Below, in pieces: positions 1 to 8,636 of a stretch of DNA of 64,000 bases (positions are counted from its first letter, which is position 1; each line of letters begins with the position of its first letter). Position numbers and translations under genes: made by a program. The DNA is from Paramesorhizobium deserti (GTDB taxonomy: Bacteria > Pseudomonadota > Alphaproteobacteria > Rhizobiales > Rhizobiaceae): positions 372,001-436,000 of the forward strand of contig NZ_LNTU01000012.1 in the NCBI RefSeq assembly GCF_001558695.1, in the 5' to 3' direction. The notes under the pieces are model-generated. The model searched no databases. It saw only the letters and a program-made list of their open reading frames with translations, and had not been told where the DNA came from.

Positions 1-676
1 AGAAAGCGCCGACCGAAAAGGCCATACACAACGCATAGGCCCAGAAACGTCTCGATCCGAGTAATTCAGGATAGGCACGCAATTGCTCGGCAATCGTGTT
101 CGACGGGCTGCGGTTCGTCTCATGCAGATCGATCCAACATAAGGCAAACACAGCGATCCCGAAGATGGCGAGAAACCAAAAGCTGGCCCGCCACCCGAAC
201 GCCTCGTCAAGCAGACCGCCAAAGCTCGGGCCAAGCATAGGCGCCACGGCCCACGCCGCCGCGACATAGCCGATCTTGCTGGCAGCCTGTTCCTTGCTGG
301 CCGTATCCCGAATGACAGCCATCGACACCGCATAGGTCGGCGCAATAACAGCCTGGATCATCCTGCAGGCGAGAAAGGTCCGGACATCAGGGGCAACAAC
401 ACATCCGATCGTGGCGATCACAAAGACCGCCAGCCCCCAAAGGATCACAGGACGACGCCCAAACCTGTCCGACAGCGGCCCCATCACAATCTGGAGGCAT
501 GCCGAAGCAGCAGCGTAGACGGCGATCGTAAGCCCGACGACGCCGTAATCCACACCGAACTCCGCTGCCATGTTCGTCAAAGAAGGAAGAAAGATGTTGA
601 CGGGAAGAATACCGAGCGCCGACAGCAGAATCAGCGTGGATAGGTGTGGAGGGTGTGGTAATTTTGGCATGGCCAT
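1..676 (-). CDS. Bcr/CflA-type MFS drug efflux transporter, partial at left edge
   Basis: The reverse strand is open from an ATG at 676 (alternative ATG at 670) to the window edge, giving about 225 N-terminal residues of a multispan membrane protein. The loop between membrane segments 2 and 3 carries the MFS signature GPLSDRFGRRPV, and the later PSFGGLLDEAFGWRASFW stretch is typical of motif C/segment 6 in 12-segment drug:proton antiporters of the Bcr/CflA group. The protein should sit in the inner membrane and export small drugs; the substrate cannot be read from sequence. The gene is preceded by a short leader ORF and a factor-independent terminator (separate entries), suggesting control by attenuation. 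The C-terminal half lies outside the window. Confidence 0.85.
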   Translation of the reverse strand, partial: MAMPKLPHPPHLSTLILLSALGILPVNIFLPSLTNMAAEFGVDYGVVGLTIAVYAAASACLQIVMGPLSDRFGRRPVILWGLAVFVIATIGCVVAPDVRTFLACRMIQAVIAPTYAVSMAVIRDTASKEQAASKIGYVAAAWAVAPMLGPSFGGLLDEAFGWRASFWFLAIFGIAVFALCWIDLHETNRSPSNTIAEQLRAYPELLGSRRFWAYALCMAFSVGAF

Positions 677-712
677 TGGGGTGAAGTCCCGGGGATGGTG
701 AATTCTGGGCAT

Positions 713-733
713 AAAAAAAGCCCCGTCCGGGGC
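713..733 (-). terminator. Terminator hairpin between leader ORF and MFS gene
   Basis: On the reverse strand GCCCC(GGAC... )GGGGC-type arms (720-733) are followed by seven T residues (713-719). It lies after the leader ORF and before the efflux gene start, where a terminator makes sense only as an attenuator or as the end of a small RNA. Confidence 0.8.
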
Positions 734-741
734 CTAAGTAC

Positions 742-789
742 CGCGCATGGGTGCTTCGCCTGGCGGCTATGCCGCCTTGCCCATGCGCG
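742..789 (-). promoter_or_regulatory. Long hairpin overlapping the end of the leader ORF
   Basis: Arms CGCGCATGGG (742-751) and CCCATGCGCG (780-789) pair perfectly over 10 bp, enclosing a second perfect stem GGCGGC (762-767) / GCCGCC (771-776). The structure covers the last codons and the stop codon of the leader ORF, so a ribosome on the leader would open it. I interpret it as the ribosome-sensitive stem of an attenuator. Confidence 0.6.
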
Positions 790-823
790 TTCCTACTACG
801 ACAAAGATCATTTCAACATTCAT
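767..823 (-). CDS. Putative 18-residue leader peptide of an attenuator
   Basis: A short ORF encodes MNVEMIFVVVGTRMGKAA and stops inside the hairpin at 742-789, 38 nt before the terminator at 713-733 and 91 nt before the efflux gene. The run of three valines plus Ile-Phe is reminiscent of regulatory leader peptides, either of branched-chain amino acid type or of antibiotic-stalling type. No strong Shine-Dalgarno is seen before ATG 823. The placement, not the peptide sequence, is the main evidence; the ORF could also begin further upstream because the frame stays open to about 1006. Confidence 0.45.
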   Translation of the reverse strand: MNVEMIFVVVGTRMGKAA

Positions 824-1118
824 GGTGAGATAGTTAGAGGGGAATTGACGTGGGGTCAACGTCTGCAAAGAGGTCGAAAGCAACTGCCCGGAATGGTGCA
901 GAATTCCTGAGCAGCCGACGCGATCGTGATTGCGAATTGGGCATGAAAGCCTGTTCAATAGAATCTCAACCGATGTCTGCACCGGGCCTGCGCCATCGCG
1001 CGGCACCGGTGCGGCGGAACCTGCCGCGCGTGCCCCTTTCCGGTCTTGAGTCGGCGATAAGGCTTCCCCGCCTCGCCTCTCCGTGCTAACGGCGCTCTAG
1101 TTTTCCACGGAGACCGCC
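824..1118. other. Divergent intergenic region between leader/MFS and rpe
   Basis: About 295 bases with no convincing gene. It must hold the promoters for the reverse-strand leader and for rpe. An inverted repeat TTGAC-N5-GTCAA occurs at 845-859, overlapping GACGT-N7-ACGTC at 847-863, and could be an operator for a dimeric regulator; nothing in the sequence names that regulator. Confidence 0.4.
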
Positions 1119-1799
1119 ATGCCCCGTCCGCTCGTCATTTCGCCATCGATCCTCGCTTCCGATTTCGCGAAGCTCGGCCAGGAAGTCACCGATGTCCTCG
1201 ATGCGGGCGCGGACTGGATTCATATCGATGTCATGGACGGGCATTTCGTGCCGAACATCACCTTCGGCCCGGATGTGGTGAAGGCGATAAGACCGCTCAC
1301 CGAGGCGGTGTTCGACACGCATCTGATGATCGCGCCCTGCGATCCCTATCTCGAAGCCTTCGCCAAGGCGGGCTCCGACATCATCACCGTCCATGCCGAG
1401 GCCGGCCCGCATCTCCACCGCTCATTGCAGACGATCCGCGCGCTCGGCAAGAAGGCCGGCGTCTCGCTCAATCCGGCGACACCGGAGACGGTGCTGGAAT
1501 ATGTGCTTGACGATGTCGACCTGATCCTGGTCATGACGGTCAATCCCGGTTTCGGCGGCCAGAAATTCATCCCGGCCACGCTTGAAAAGATCCGCCGCGT
1601 CAAGGCAATGATCGGCGATCGTCCGATCGATATCGAAGTGGATGGCGGCATCACCGTGGAAACAGCGGCCGACGTCGGCATGGCGGGCGCCAATGCCCTC
1701 GTCGCCGGCTCGGCCATCTACAGGGGCGGTTCGGTCGACGCTTACCGCGCCAGTATCGACGCCATCCGCTCGGCGGCGCTGGGCGTGCGAAAGGGATGA
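1119..1799 (+). CDS. rpe: Ribulose-phosphate 3-epimerase
   Basis: The 226-residue product interconverts ribulose-5-phosphate and xylulose-5-phosphate in the cytosolic pentose phosphate pathway. It is a full-length TIM barrel: SPSILASDF at residues 8-16, the [12 protein letters not shown] signature at 35-46 carrying metal/catalytic His35 and Asp37, His68 in DTHLM, the flexible loop [12 protein letters not shown] at 139-150, and VDGGI at 174-178 with the second catalytic Asp175. These are the expected residues of the family. The start at 1119 follows GGAGACCGCC. The next gene overlaps the stop codon by four bases, so the two are probably translated together. Confidence 0.97.
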   Translation: MPRPLVISPSILASDFAKLGQEVTDVLDAGADWIHIDVMDGHFVPNITFGPDVVKAIRPLTEAVFDTHLMIAPCDPYLEAFAKAGSDIITVHAEAGPHLHRSLQTIRALGKKAGVSLNPATPETVLEYVLDDVDLILVMTVNPGFGGQKFIPATLEKIRRVKAMIGDRPIDIEVDGGITVETAADVGMAGANALVAGSAIYRGGSVDAYRASIDAIRSAALGVRKG

Positions 1800-2527
1800 T
1801 GCAGATGCGGACCGTTCTCGCGGCAATCTTTCTTTTCCTATCGGCGGCCTTTGCCGCTCATGCCGGAGATGCGGCACGCCTTGATATCATCGGCTTTTCG
1901 AAAGACGGCGGAATCTTCGCCTTCGAGGAATATGGTGTGCAGGACGGCTCCGGCTTTCCCTATGCCAATCGCTTCTATATCTCGACCGAAGACGACCGCT
2001 TCCTGCCCGGAACGCCGATCCGGATACGGCTCGACCGCGACGGCGCGACAATCGACGAGGCGCGCAGGGAAGCCCGCTTGAAGGGCGAAGCCGCGGCGCA
2101 TGTCCCCGACGACGCGCTTCGCGCCCATGCCGGAGAGACCGTCGCCTTCAATCCGGTGACCGAACTTTCGGCCGATCCGTTCCGTATCGTCGTTAATCCC
2201 CGCCCCGTTTTTCCGGCCATCGACACGCCAATAGAATTCCGTCTGACCGAAATCGCGCCGCCTCCGCCCGCAGATTGCAGGGATCTGGGCGAGATGAAAG
2301 GTTTCCGCCTCGTGGAAATCAACCCGACGCCTGATGGCATGACCAGGCTGCTGCATGAAGACAAGAGCATTCCGGCAAGCCGCGCCTGCCCGCTCGGCTA
2401 TCGCATCGGCGCCGTGCAGATCTCCCATGACGTGGAGGGGCGGCCCGTCAGCGCGATCCTGATTGCGGTGCGCAGCGTCGGCTTCGAAGGCCCCGACCAT
2501 CGCTGGCTCGCCGTTACCAGACGATAG
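1796..2527 (+). CDS. DUF2259-like predicted secreted protein
   Basis: A 243-residue protein beginning with a clear signal peptide (hydrophobic stretch 6-21, likely cleavage after AHA at 21-23). The mature part opens with [19 protein letters not shown], the hallmark of the DUF2259 family of predicted periplasmic proteins in rhizobia and Brucella; no enzymatic motif is visible and its function is unknown. It overlaps the rpe stop codon (ATGA), suggesting translational coupling with rpe rather than a functional link. Start 1796 is chosen for that overlap; the Met at residue 4 is another possible start. Confidence 0.75.
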   Translation: MMQMRTVLAAIFLFLSAAFAAHAGDAARLDIIGFSKDGGIFAFEEYGVQDGSGFPYANRFYISTEDDRFLPGTPIRIRLDRDGATIDEARREARLKGEAAAHVPDDALRAHAGETVAFNPVTELSADPFRIVVNPRPVFPAIDTPIEFRLTEIAPPPPADCRDLGEMKGFRLVEINPTPDGMTRLLHEDKSIPASRACPLGYRIGAVQISHDVEGRPVSAILIAVRSVGFEGPDHRWLAVTRR

Positions 2528-2623
2528 CGGCCGGCGGGAAACCGTGCCCAAAACATACGTTGAGTGATAGGCTTGCGTCTGTTATTGCCCACGGCAGACA
2601 GGCTCCCGTAACAGGATGAAAAC

Positions 2624-3925
2624 ATGATCCCGCGCTATTCGCGGCCGGAAATGGTCGCCATCTGGTCCCCCGAAACGAAATTCCGCATCTGGTTCGAGAT
2701 CGAGGCCCATGCCTGCGACGCGCTGGCCGAACTGGGCGTTATTCCCAAGGAAGCGGCGAAGACGATTTGGGAAAAGGGCGGCGCGGCGAAATTCAACGTT
2801 GCGCGGATCGATGAGATCGAGGCCGTCACCAAGCACGACGTCATCGCCTTCCTGACCCATCTCGCCGAATTCATCGGCCCGGATTCGCGTTTCGTGCATC
2901 AGGGCATGACCTCGTCGGACGTGCTCGATACGACCTTCAACATCCAGCTCGTGCGCGCCGCCGATATTCTGATCGCCGATCTCGACCAGGTGCTCGCGGC
3001 GCTGAAAAAGCGCGCTTTCGAGCACAAGGACACGGTGCGGATCGGCCGCAGCCACGGCATCCATGCCGAGCCGACCACGATGGGCCTGACCTTCGCGCGC
3101 TTTTATGCAGAGATGGCGCGGGGCCGCGCCCGCCTCGTCGCCGCGCGGGCCGAAATCGCCACCGGCGCCATCTCCGGCGCGGTCGGCACCTTCGCCAATA
3201 TCGACCCGCGCGTCGAGGAGCACGTCTGCGCCAAGCTCGGCCTTCAGCCGGAGCCGGTTTCCACGCAGGTCATCCCGCGCGACCGTCACGCCATGTTCTT
3301 CGCCACGCTGGGCGTCATCGCCTCATCGATGGAGAACATCGCCATCGAAATCCGCCATATGCAGCGCACCGAGGTGCTGGAGGCGGAAGAGTTCTTCTCG
3401 CCCGGCCAGAAGGGCTCCTCGGCCATGCCGCACAAGCGCAACCCGGTGCTGACCGAGAACCTGACCGGCCTCGCCCGCCTGGTGCGCATGTCGGTGACGC
3501 CGGCGATGGAGAATGTGGCGCTCTGGCACGAGCGCGACATCTCGCATTCGAGCGTCGAGCGCGCCATCGGGCCTGATACAACCATCACGCTCGATTTCGC
3601 GCTCAGTCGCCTCGCAGGCGTGATCGAGAAACTGGTGATCTACCCCGAGAACATGATCGCCAACATGAACAAGTTCCGCGGGCTCATCCACTCGCAGCGC
3701 GTGCTTCTGGCGCTGACGCAGGCCGGCGTCAGCCGCGAGGACGCCTATCGCCTCGTCCAGCGCAATGCCATGAAGGTCTGGGAACAGGGCAAGGATTTCC
3801 TCGAGGAACTGCTGGCCGACCAGGACGTGCGCGCCGCGCTATCGGAGGAGCAGATCCGCGAGAAGTTCGATCTCGGCTATCACACCAAGCATGTCGATAC
3901 GATCTTCCGAAGGGTGTTCGGCTAA
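2624..3925 (+). CDS. purB: Adenylosuccinate lyase
   Basis: The 433-residue product of the fumarase/aspartase superfamily splits SAICAR to AICAR and adenylosuccinate to AMP, each with release of fumarate, in purine synthesis. The superfamily signature GSSAMPHKRNP lies around residues 263-273, and the TSSDVLDT stretch near residue 95 with SHGIHAEPTT near 145 supplies substrate-binding and catalytic residues. Length matches bacterial PurB of the shorter class. The gene stands between the rpe-DUF2259 pair and a DMT permease; other pur genes follow 4 kb downstream. The start at 2624 begins with MIPRYSRPEM, as in relatives. Confidence 0.97.
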   Translation: MIPRYSRPEMVAIWSPETKFRIWFEIEAHACDALAELGVIPKEAAKTIWEKGGAAKFNVARIDEIEAVTKHDVIAFLTHLAEFIGPDSRFVHQGMTSSDVLDTTFNIQLVRAADILIADLDQVLAALKKRAFEHKDTVRIGRSHGIHAEPTTMGLTFARFYAEMARGRARLVAARAEIATGAISGAVGTFANIDPRVEEHVCAKLGLQPEPVSTQVIPRDRHAMFFATLGVIASSMENIAIEIRHMQRTEVLEAEEFFSPGQKGSSAMPHKRNPVLTENLTGLARLVRMSVTPAMENVALWHERDISHSSVERAIGPDTTITLDFALSRLAGVIEKLVIYPENMIANMNKFRGLIHSQRVLLALTQAGVSREDAYRLVQRNAMKVWEQGKDFLEELLADQDVRAALSEEQIREKFDLGYHTKHVDTIFRRVFG

Positions 3926-3940
3926 ACGGACGCTTACCCG

Positions 3941-4807
3941 ATGCCGTTGAAGCATGTCCTGCTGGCGATCCTCGCCGCCGCCGCCTATGGCTTCGCCTTC
4001 GTCGCCATCAAGGCGGGCGTCGCCGAGATACCGCCGCTGCTCCTGACAGGCTATCGCTTCTTCTTCGCCGCCGTGCCGCTGGTGTTCTTCGCCGGGCGTC
4101 CGGATGTGGGCGCGCGCTGGCTGATCGCCTATGGCGTCATGCAGGGCGTGGTGATGTTCGGGCTCCTGTTCATGGCGATCTCTCTCGGCATGCCGGCGGG
4201 ACTTGCCTCGATCGTCGTGCAGATGCAGGTGTTCTTCACCATTGTCATTTCGGCAGTTCTCTTCGGCGAACGGCCTGGCCCGACGCAGATTGCCGGCGCT
4301 GCGGTTGCGCTCGCCGGCATCGGCCTTATCGGCTGGTCGCGGGCCGAGGACGCGCCGCTGATGCCTTTCCTGCTCGTGCTTGTCTCGGCAGCCGCGTGGG
4401 GAATTGCCAATATCATCGCCAAGGCGGCCAAGCCCCAGAAAATGCTGCCGTTCGTGCTCTGGTCGTCGCTCGCCGCACCCGTGCCGCTGTTCGTCCTGTC
4501 GGCGGTCTTCGAAGGCACGACATTCGGCCTGCCGCCGCATATGCCCTCGCTCGTCGGCTTTGGCTCGATCGCCTTTCTCGCCTGGCCGACGACCGTGTTT
4601 GCCTTCACCGCCTGGGTCTTCCTGCTGCGCAAGCATCCGGCGGCTGTCGTCACCCCGTTCGCGCTTCTGATCCCGGTCTTCGGCATGGGATCGACAGCGG
4701 TCGCCTTTGGCGAACGACTTGATGCTCAGGCGGCGCTTGGTTCGTTGCTGATCTTCTTCGGCCTGATGATCAACATATTCGGGCCGAGGCTAGTGCGGCG
4801 AATTTGA
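3941..4807 (+). CDS. EamA/DMT-family permease
   Basis: The 288-residue protein is almost entirely hydrophobic, with about ten predicted membrane segments in two EamA repeats (roughly 1-140 and 145-288). The N-terminal AAAYGFAFVAIKAGV and the second-repeat counterpart AAAWGIANIIAKAA are typical of the drug/metabolite transporter superfamily, which includes amino acid and metabolite exporters. The substrate cannot be assigned. It starts 15 nt after purB and may be cotranscribed with it. The next gene is convergent, 13 nt away. Confidence 0.88.
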   Translation: MPLKHVLLAILAAAAYGFAFVAIKAGVAEIPPLLLTGYRFFFAAVPLVFFAGRPDVGARWLIAYGVMQGVVMFGLLFMAISLGMPAGLASIVVQMQVFFTIVISAVLFGERPGPTQIAGAAVALAGIGLIGWSRAEDAPLMPFLLVLVSAAAWGIANIIAKAAKPQKMLPFVLWSSLAAPVPLFVLSAVFEGTTFGLPPHMPSLVGFGSIAFLAWPTTVFAFTAWVFLLRKHPAAVVTPFALLIPVFGMGSTAVAFGERLDAQAALGSLLIFFGLMINIFGPRLVRRI

Positions 4808-4820
4808 CATTTGATATGCG

Positions 4821-5627
4821 CTAGGCCGCGACCGTTCTGATAACGGTGCCCCACGGATCCTCCAGGGATTTCGACTTCCCGCCGCGCGTATCTTCAAGTT
4901 CGACCCATGCGAGACCCGCACGGCCCTTCTCGCGCCGGCCGGCGCCCGGACTCTGCCAGGAATTGGCGGCGATATGATGGTGATAGCCGCCGGTGGAAAG
5001 GAACACAGCCTTGTCGCCATAGGTCTGCACCGTGTCGAAGCCGAGCTCGCGATGCCACCAGTCTTCCGCCTCTCCGGCGTTGCCGACACGCAGATGCACA
5101 TGGCCGATGACGGTATTCTCCGGCGCCCCGTCCCAAATCCGCTTGGTTTCCGCCAGTTCGCCCAGGAGGTCGGCGACATCGAGCCGCTCGGTCGCCATGG
5201 CGACCTTCGGGCCGTTCCACTGCCAAGTCTCATGCGGGCGGTCGGCATAGATCTCGATGCCGTTGCCTTCCGGGTCGGTCAGGTAGATGGCCTCGCTGAC
5301 GAGATGATCGGATGCGCCGGCGATCGGGATATGCCGGTCGATCGCCTGGCGCGCCCAGAGTGCCAGATCACCGCGCGACGGCAGAAGGAACGCAGTGTGG
5401 TAAAGCCCGGCACTACGGGGATCGTCGGGCCTTGCCGCGGAAAACTGCTCGATTTCCAGCAACTCCCGGTCGCCGGCGCCAAGGACGATGGCGCTGCCGC
5501 GACGCGCTATTTCCTTCAGGCCAATGATATCCTGATAATAGGCGGCGAGACTTTCTGCGTCCCTGGCCTTCAAACCCACCCTGGCAACGCGGACCGGCGT
5601 CGTGACTGCAAAAGGTACGTCGCTCAT
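4821..5627 (-). CDS. VOC-family ring-cleavage dioxygenase-like protein
   Basis: A 268-residue protein with two vicinal-oxygen-chelate modules. Residues from about 12 (VARVGLKARDAESLAAYYQD) form the first and the segment containing VIGHVHLRVGNAGEAEDWW the second. Candidate metal ligands include the first His of HVHLRVG, the LYHTAFLLPS His, and a C-terminal Glu. This layout resembles CatE/YfiE-type catechol 2,3-dioxygenases, but several VOC families share it, so the substrate is unknown. I chose ATG 5627 because GGAG lies just before it; an upstream in-frame ATG at 5678 would add 17 residues without a ribosome site. It is convergent with the DMT permease. Confidence 0.85.
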   Translation of the reverse strand: MSDVPFAVTTPVRVARVGLKARDAESLAAYYQDIIGLKEIARRGSAIVLGAGDRELLEIEQFSAARPDDPRSAGLYHTAFLLPSRGDLALWARQAIDRHIPIAGASDHLVSEAIYLTDPEGNGIEIYADRPHETWQWNGPKVAMATERLDVADLLGELAETKRIWDGAPENTVIGHVHLRVGNAGEAEDWWHRELGFDTVQTYGDKAVFLSTGGYHHHIAANSWQSPGAGRREKGRAGLAWVELEDTRGGKSKSLEDPWGTVIRTVAA

Positions 5628-5762
5628 TTCTTTCTCCATTTCTGAGAGATAGATCGCCACAATCACCATGCCGGGCAAGCCGCGTTTCAGCGAACAGGCT
5701 GTTCACCGAACACACTCAAATGCTTCCCTGGCCGTCTTGAAGAGCAGCGGCTCGCGATCTAA

Positions 5763-6320
5763 ATGGGGGCGATGAAAGTCAAAGACGCCGATATCCTGAT
5801 CATCCCAGGTTACACCAATTCAGGCCCCGACCATTGGCAGAGCCGATGGCAGGCGAAGCTTTCGACCGCGCGACGGGTCGAGCAGGCGGAATGGTCAAAG
5901 CCGGTGCGCGAGGACTGGGTGGCCGAACTCGTCAAGGCGGCGAGCCAGGCGACGCGGCCCATCGTCCTCGTCGCCCATTCGCTCGGCGTGGCGACCGCGA
6001 TCCACGCCCTGCCCGCAATCAAGGACAAGGTGAAGGGCGCGTTCTTCGTCGCGCCGCCCGATGTGGCCGATCCCACGGTCAGGCCGCGCCATTTGATGAC
6101 ATTCGGCCCCTACCCGCGCGATCCCCTGCCCTTTCCCTCGATCACCATCGCCAGCCGCAACGATCCCTTCTGCCGCTACGAGGTGGCCGACGAAATCGCC
6201 TCGGCCTGGGGATCGTTCTTCATCGATGCGGGCGAAGCCGGTCACATCAACGCCGAGTCCGGCCATGGCCCCTGGCCGGAAGGCTCGATGGTCTTCGCGC
6301 AGTTCCTGTCGAGACTTTAG
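5763..6320 (+). CDS. RBBP9/YdeN-family serine hydrolase
   Basis: A 185-residue single-domain alpha/beta hydrolase. It starts with the family-typical ILIIPGYTNSGPDHWQSRW (11-29), carries the nucleophile in AHSLGV (Ser73), the acid in ASRNDPFCRYE, and the catalytic His in EAGHINAESGHGPWPEG near the C-terminus. RBBP9/YdeN proteins are small cytosolic hydrolases; natural substrates are mostly unknown. An ATG nine bases downstream (MKVKD) is an equally possible start, as GGGGGCG precedes it. It is convergent with the aldolase gene, with five bases between the stop codons. Confidence 0.85.
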   Translation: MGAMKVKDADILIIPGYTNSGPDHWQSRWQAKLSTARRVEQAEWSKPVREDWVAELVKAASQATRPIVLVAHSLGVATAIHALPAIKDKVKGAFFVAPPDVADPTVRPRHLMTFGPYPRDPLPFPSITIASRNDPFCRYEVADEIASAWGSFFIDAGEAGHINAESGHGPWPEGSMVFAQFLSRL

Positions 6321-6325
6321 CTTTT

Positions 6326-7087
6326 TTAAGCTTTGATCGCGTCGACCAGCGCCTTTGCGCCGAGCTGGATATAGCTCGTGTCGTGCGAAACCGTGATGAA
6401 ACGGTAGCCGAGCGGGTTATAGCGCCGCGCGAAATCGGGATTTGGCGCGTAGATGCCGGCGAGCTTGCCGACGGCTGAAGCCTTGCGGGCGATTTCCGTC
6501 AGCGGCTCGACCAGCGCATCCGAAGCCGGGTTAGATTCGCGGCCATTGCTCCAGGCGATCGAGAAATCACCCGGCCCGACGAACACGCCGTCTATGCCGC
6601 GCACGCCCAATATGCCGTCCAGCGCCTCGAATGCCGCCCGTGTCTCGATCATGGCGAAGGCAAGCGTCTCGCGGTTGGCATTGGTCAGATAATCGTTCGA
6701 TCCGCGCTCGCCATAGCCGGCATTGCTCCGGAACGGCCCCCAGGATCGTTCACCGACCGGCGGATATTTCATCGCGGCCGCGAAACGCTCCGCATCCTCG
6801 ACCGAGTTGATCATCGGGGCGATGACGGCTTCGGCGCCGAAATCGAGCGCCCGGCTCGCCATGTCGAAGCGGCCCACCGGAATGCGCACCACGGGCGGCT
6901 TGCCGAGCGCCAGGATGAGGCCGAGACCGTACAGTACGCTTTGCTCGTCATGGCCGCCATGCTGCATGTCGAGTGTGACGGCGTCGAACGCCGTGCGCGC
7001 CACCGCCTCGATCGTCAGCGGCTCGGGTAGGGCCGACCAGGCCGACAGAAGCGTTTCACCGGAGCGAAGGCGGGAAGCGAGGGACAT
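6326..7087 (-). CDS. HpcH/HpaI-family aldolase
   Basis: The 253-residue protein belongs to the metal-dependent class II pyruvate/oxaloacetate aldolases that act on 2-keto-3-deoxy acids such as 2,4-dihydroxyhept-2-enedioate. Supporting motifs are DAVTLDMQHGGHD (residues about 35-47), FAMIETRAAFEALD with the metal-binding Glu, and GVFVGPGDFSIAW with the metal-binding Asp. The family is found in aromatic acid breakdown and in sugar-acid catabolism; no other catabolic genes lie beside it, so the substrate stays open. The start at 7087 begins MSLASRLRSG. Confidence 0.85.
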   Translation of the reverse strand: MSLASRLRSGETLLSAWSALPEPLTIEAVARTAFDAVTLDMQHGGHDEQSVLYGLGLILALGKPPVVRIPVGRFDMASRALDFGAEAVIAPMINSVEDAERFAAAMKYPPVGERSWGPFRSNAGYGERGSNDYLTNANRETLAFAMIETRAAFEALDGILGVRGIDGVFVGPGDFSIAWSNGRESNPASDALVEPLTEIARKASAVGKLAGIYAPNPDFARRYNPLGYRFITVSHDTSYIQLGAKALVDAIKA

Positions 7088-7153
7088 GCTGCAAATCCTG
7101 GAAAAATCGACGAAGGTCCGGGAGAAACTACAACATCAGCGCTGCAATCCAAC

Positions 7154-7180
7154 AAAAAACCGCCCATGAAGGGCGGTTTT
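7154..7180 (-). terminator. Terminator after the zeta-subunit gene
   Basis: AAAACCGCCC (7156-7165) and GGGCGGTTTT (7171-7180) pair perfectly around a five-base loop and leave a U-run on the reverse strand. It lies 22 nt past the stop codon of the gene at 7203-7526. Confidence 0.85.
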
Positions 7181-7202
7181 CCTGAAATCCATGGCGCTGA
7201 GC

Positions 7203-7526
7203 TCAGCTTTCCTGGATCTGACGAACCGCTTCCGCAAGGAATTCTTCCATGGTGCGACGGATCTGGTGATCTGACTGCTGAACACCGGCCGCATCGAAAT
7301 CGGCGCGGATCTTGCGGAACACGTCCTCGTCGCCCGCTTCCTCAAAATCGGCCACAACCACTTCCTTGGCATAGGCATCGGCATCTTCGCCGGTTTTGCC
7401 CAGTTTTTCCGCAGCCCACAGGCCGAGCAGCTTGTTGCGACGCGCCTCCGCCTTGAACTTCAATTCCGCATCGTGGGCGAATTTCTTTTCGAAAGCGTCC
7501 TTGCGATCGTCCATCCCGGTCATCAT
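7203..7526 (-). CDS. F1F0-ATPase zeta inhibitor (DUF1476)
   Basis: About 107 residues, all predicted helical and highly charged. The core [16 protein letters not shown] and [12 protein letters not shown] with the C-terminal [17 protein letters not shown] match the DUF1476 family, shown in Paracoccus to be the zeta subunit that blocks ATP hydrolysis by the alphaproteobacterial F1 ATPase in place of epsilon. The likely start is one of the clustered Met codons (residues 1, 2 or 5, MMTGMDDRK); MDDRKDAF fits the inhibitory N-terminus best. The gene stands alone, away from atp genes, as is usual. Confidence 0.9.
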   Translation of the reverse strand: MMTGMDDRKDAFEKKFAHDAELKFKAEARRNKLLGLWAAEKLGKTGEDADAYAKEVVVADFEEAGDEDVFRKIRADFDAAGVQQSDHQIRRTMEEFLAEAVRQIQES

Positions 7527-7796
7527 CTAACTCCAAGCGCTGGTGTTTCTCGTTCGCGAATCCGCGTTCGATATGGTGTCGCCTTGTCTAAATCAAAAGA
7601 GGCGCGCAAGATCAATCGGAGAATGCCGCAAGGGCGACTCAGAGTCCATTTGGGGCTTGCGAATTGGGGCTTGCGAACGAAAAACGAAGGGAGCGGCACA
7701 AAGCATGATTGTGAAAAGCGACCGTTTGCTATAGGTAGCGCGCGAACACTGCGGTCAGGAAGACCGATCGATCAAGTCAGACATCTGGGAAAATCC

Positions 7797-8561
7797 ATGA
7801 ATCGTCGCCGCCGTATTTACGAGGGCAAGGCCAAGATCCTTTACGAAGGGCCTGAGCCCGGCACCCTGATCCAGTTCTTCAAGGACGACGCCACCGCCTT
7901 CAACAAGAAGAAGCATGAAGTGGTCGACGGGAAAGGCGTACTCAACAACCGCATTTCCGAGCATATCTTCACGCAGCTGAACCGGATGGGCATCCCGACC
8001 CACTTCATCCGTCGCCTGAACATGCGCGAGCAGCTGATCAAGGAAGTCGAGATCATCCCGCTCGAAGTCGTCGTGCGCAACATCGCCGCCGGCTCGCTCG
8101 CCAAGCGTCTCGGCATCGAGGAAGGCACCGTCCTGCCGCGCTCGATCATCGAATTCTACTACAAGGCCGATGCGCTCGACGACCCGATGGTGTCAGAAGA
8201 GCACATCACCGCCTTCGGCTGGGCGAGCCCGCAGGAGATCGACGACATCATGGCGCTTGCCATCCGCGTCAATGACTTCCTCTCCGGCCTGTTCCTCGGC
8301 GTCGGCATCCAGCTCGTCGATTTCAAGATCGAATGCGGCCGGCTCTGGGAAAGCGACATGATGCGCATTGTCGTCGCTGACGAGATTTCACCGGACTCCG
8401 CGCGCCTGTGGGACATCCAGACCAATGACAAGCTGGACAAGGACCGCTTCCGCCGCGACATGGGTGGGCTCGTCGAGGCCTATCAGGAAGTGGCGCGCCG
8501 CCTCGGCATCATGAACGAGAACGAGCCGCCCCGTCCGTCCGGGCCGGTTCTGGTCAAGTAA
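7797..8561 (+). CDS. purC: SAICAR synthase
   Basis: The 254-residue enzyme ligates aspartate to CAIR with ATP to give SAICAR in purine synthesis. The family start [18 protein letters not shown], the signature [19 protein letters not shown] and the DFKIECGR / [11 protein letters not shown] motifs are intact. The frame is open to 7473, but ATG 7797 gives the normal length and N-terminus. It heads a run purC, purS, small ORF, purQ with gaps of 75, 21 and -4 bases, likely one transcript. Confidence 0.97.
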   Translation: MNRRRRIYEGKAKILYEGPEPGTLIQFFKDDATAFNKKKHEVVDGKGVLNNRISEHIFTQLNRMGIPTHFIRRLNMREQLIKEVEIIPLEVVVRNIAAGSLAKRLGIEEGTVLPRSIIEFYYKADALDDPMVSEEHITAFGWASPQEIDDIMALAIRVNDFLSGLFLGVGIQLVDFKIECGRLWESDMMRIVVADEISPDSARLWDIQTNDKLDKDRFRRDMGGLVEAYQEVARRLGIMNENEPPRPSGPVLVK

Positions 8562-8636
8562 GGCGTTGAGCCCCGGACGCCGATGCATCCGGGGCCAGCA
8601 ATTTCAATCGCAGCACGATTCCAGCAGGATAGAACA

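Noticed and set aside
695-1089. Short forward ORFs in the leader region
   Set aside because: No family similarity seen, and they cover the terminator and hairpins better explained on the reverse strand.
7473-7796. N-terminal extension of purC
   Set aside because: ATG 7797 gives the family N-terminus and length; the extension overlaps the zeta-subunit gene.
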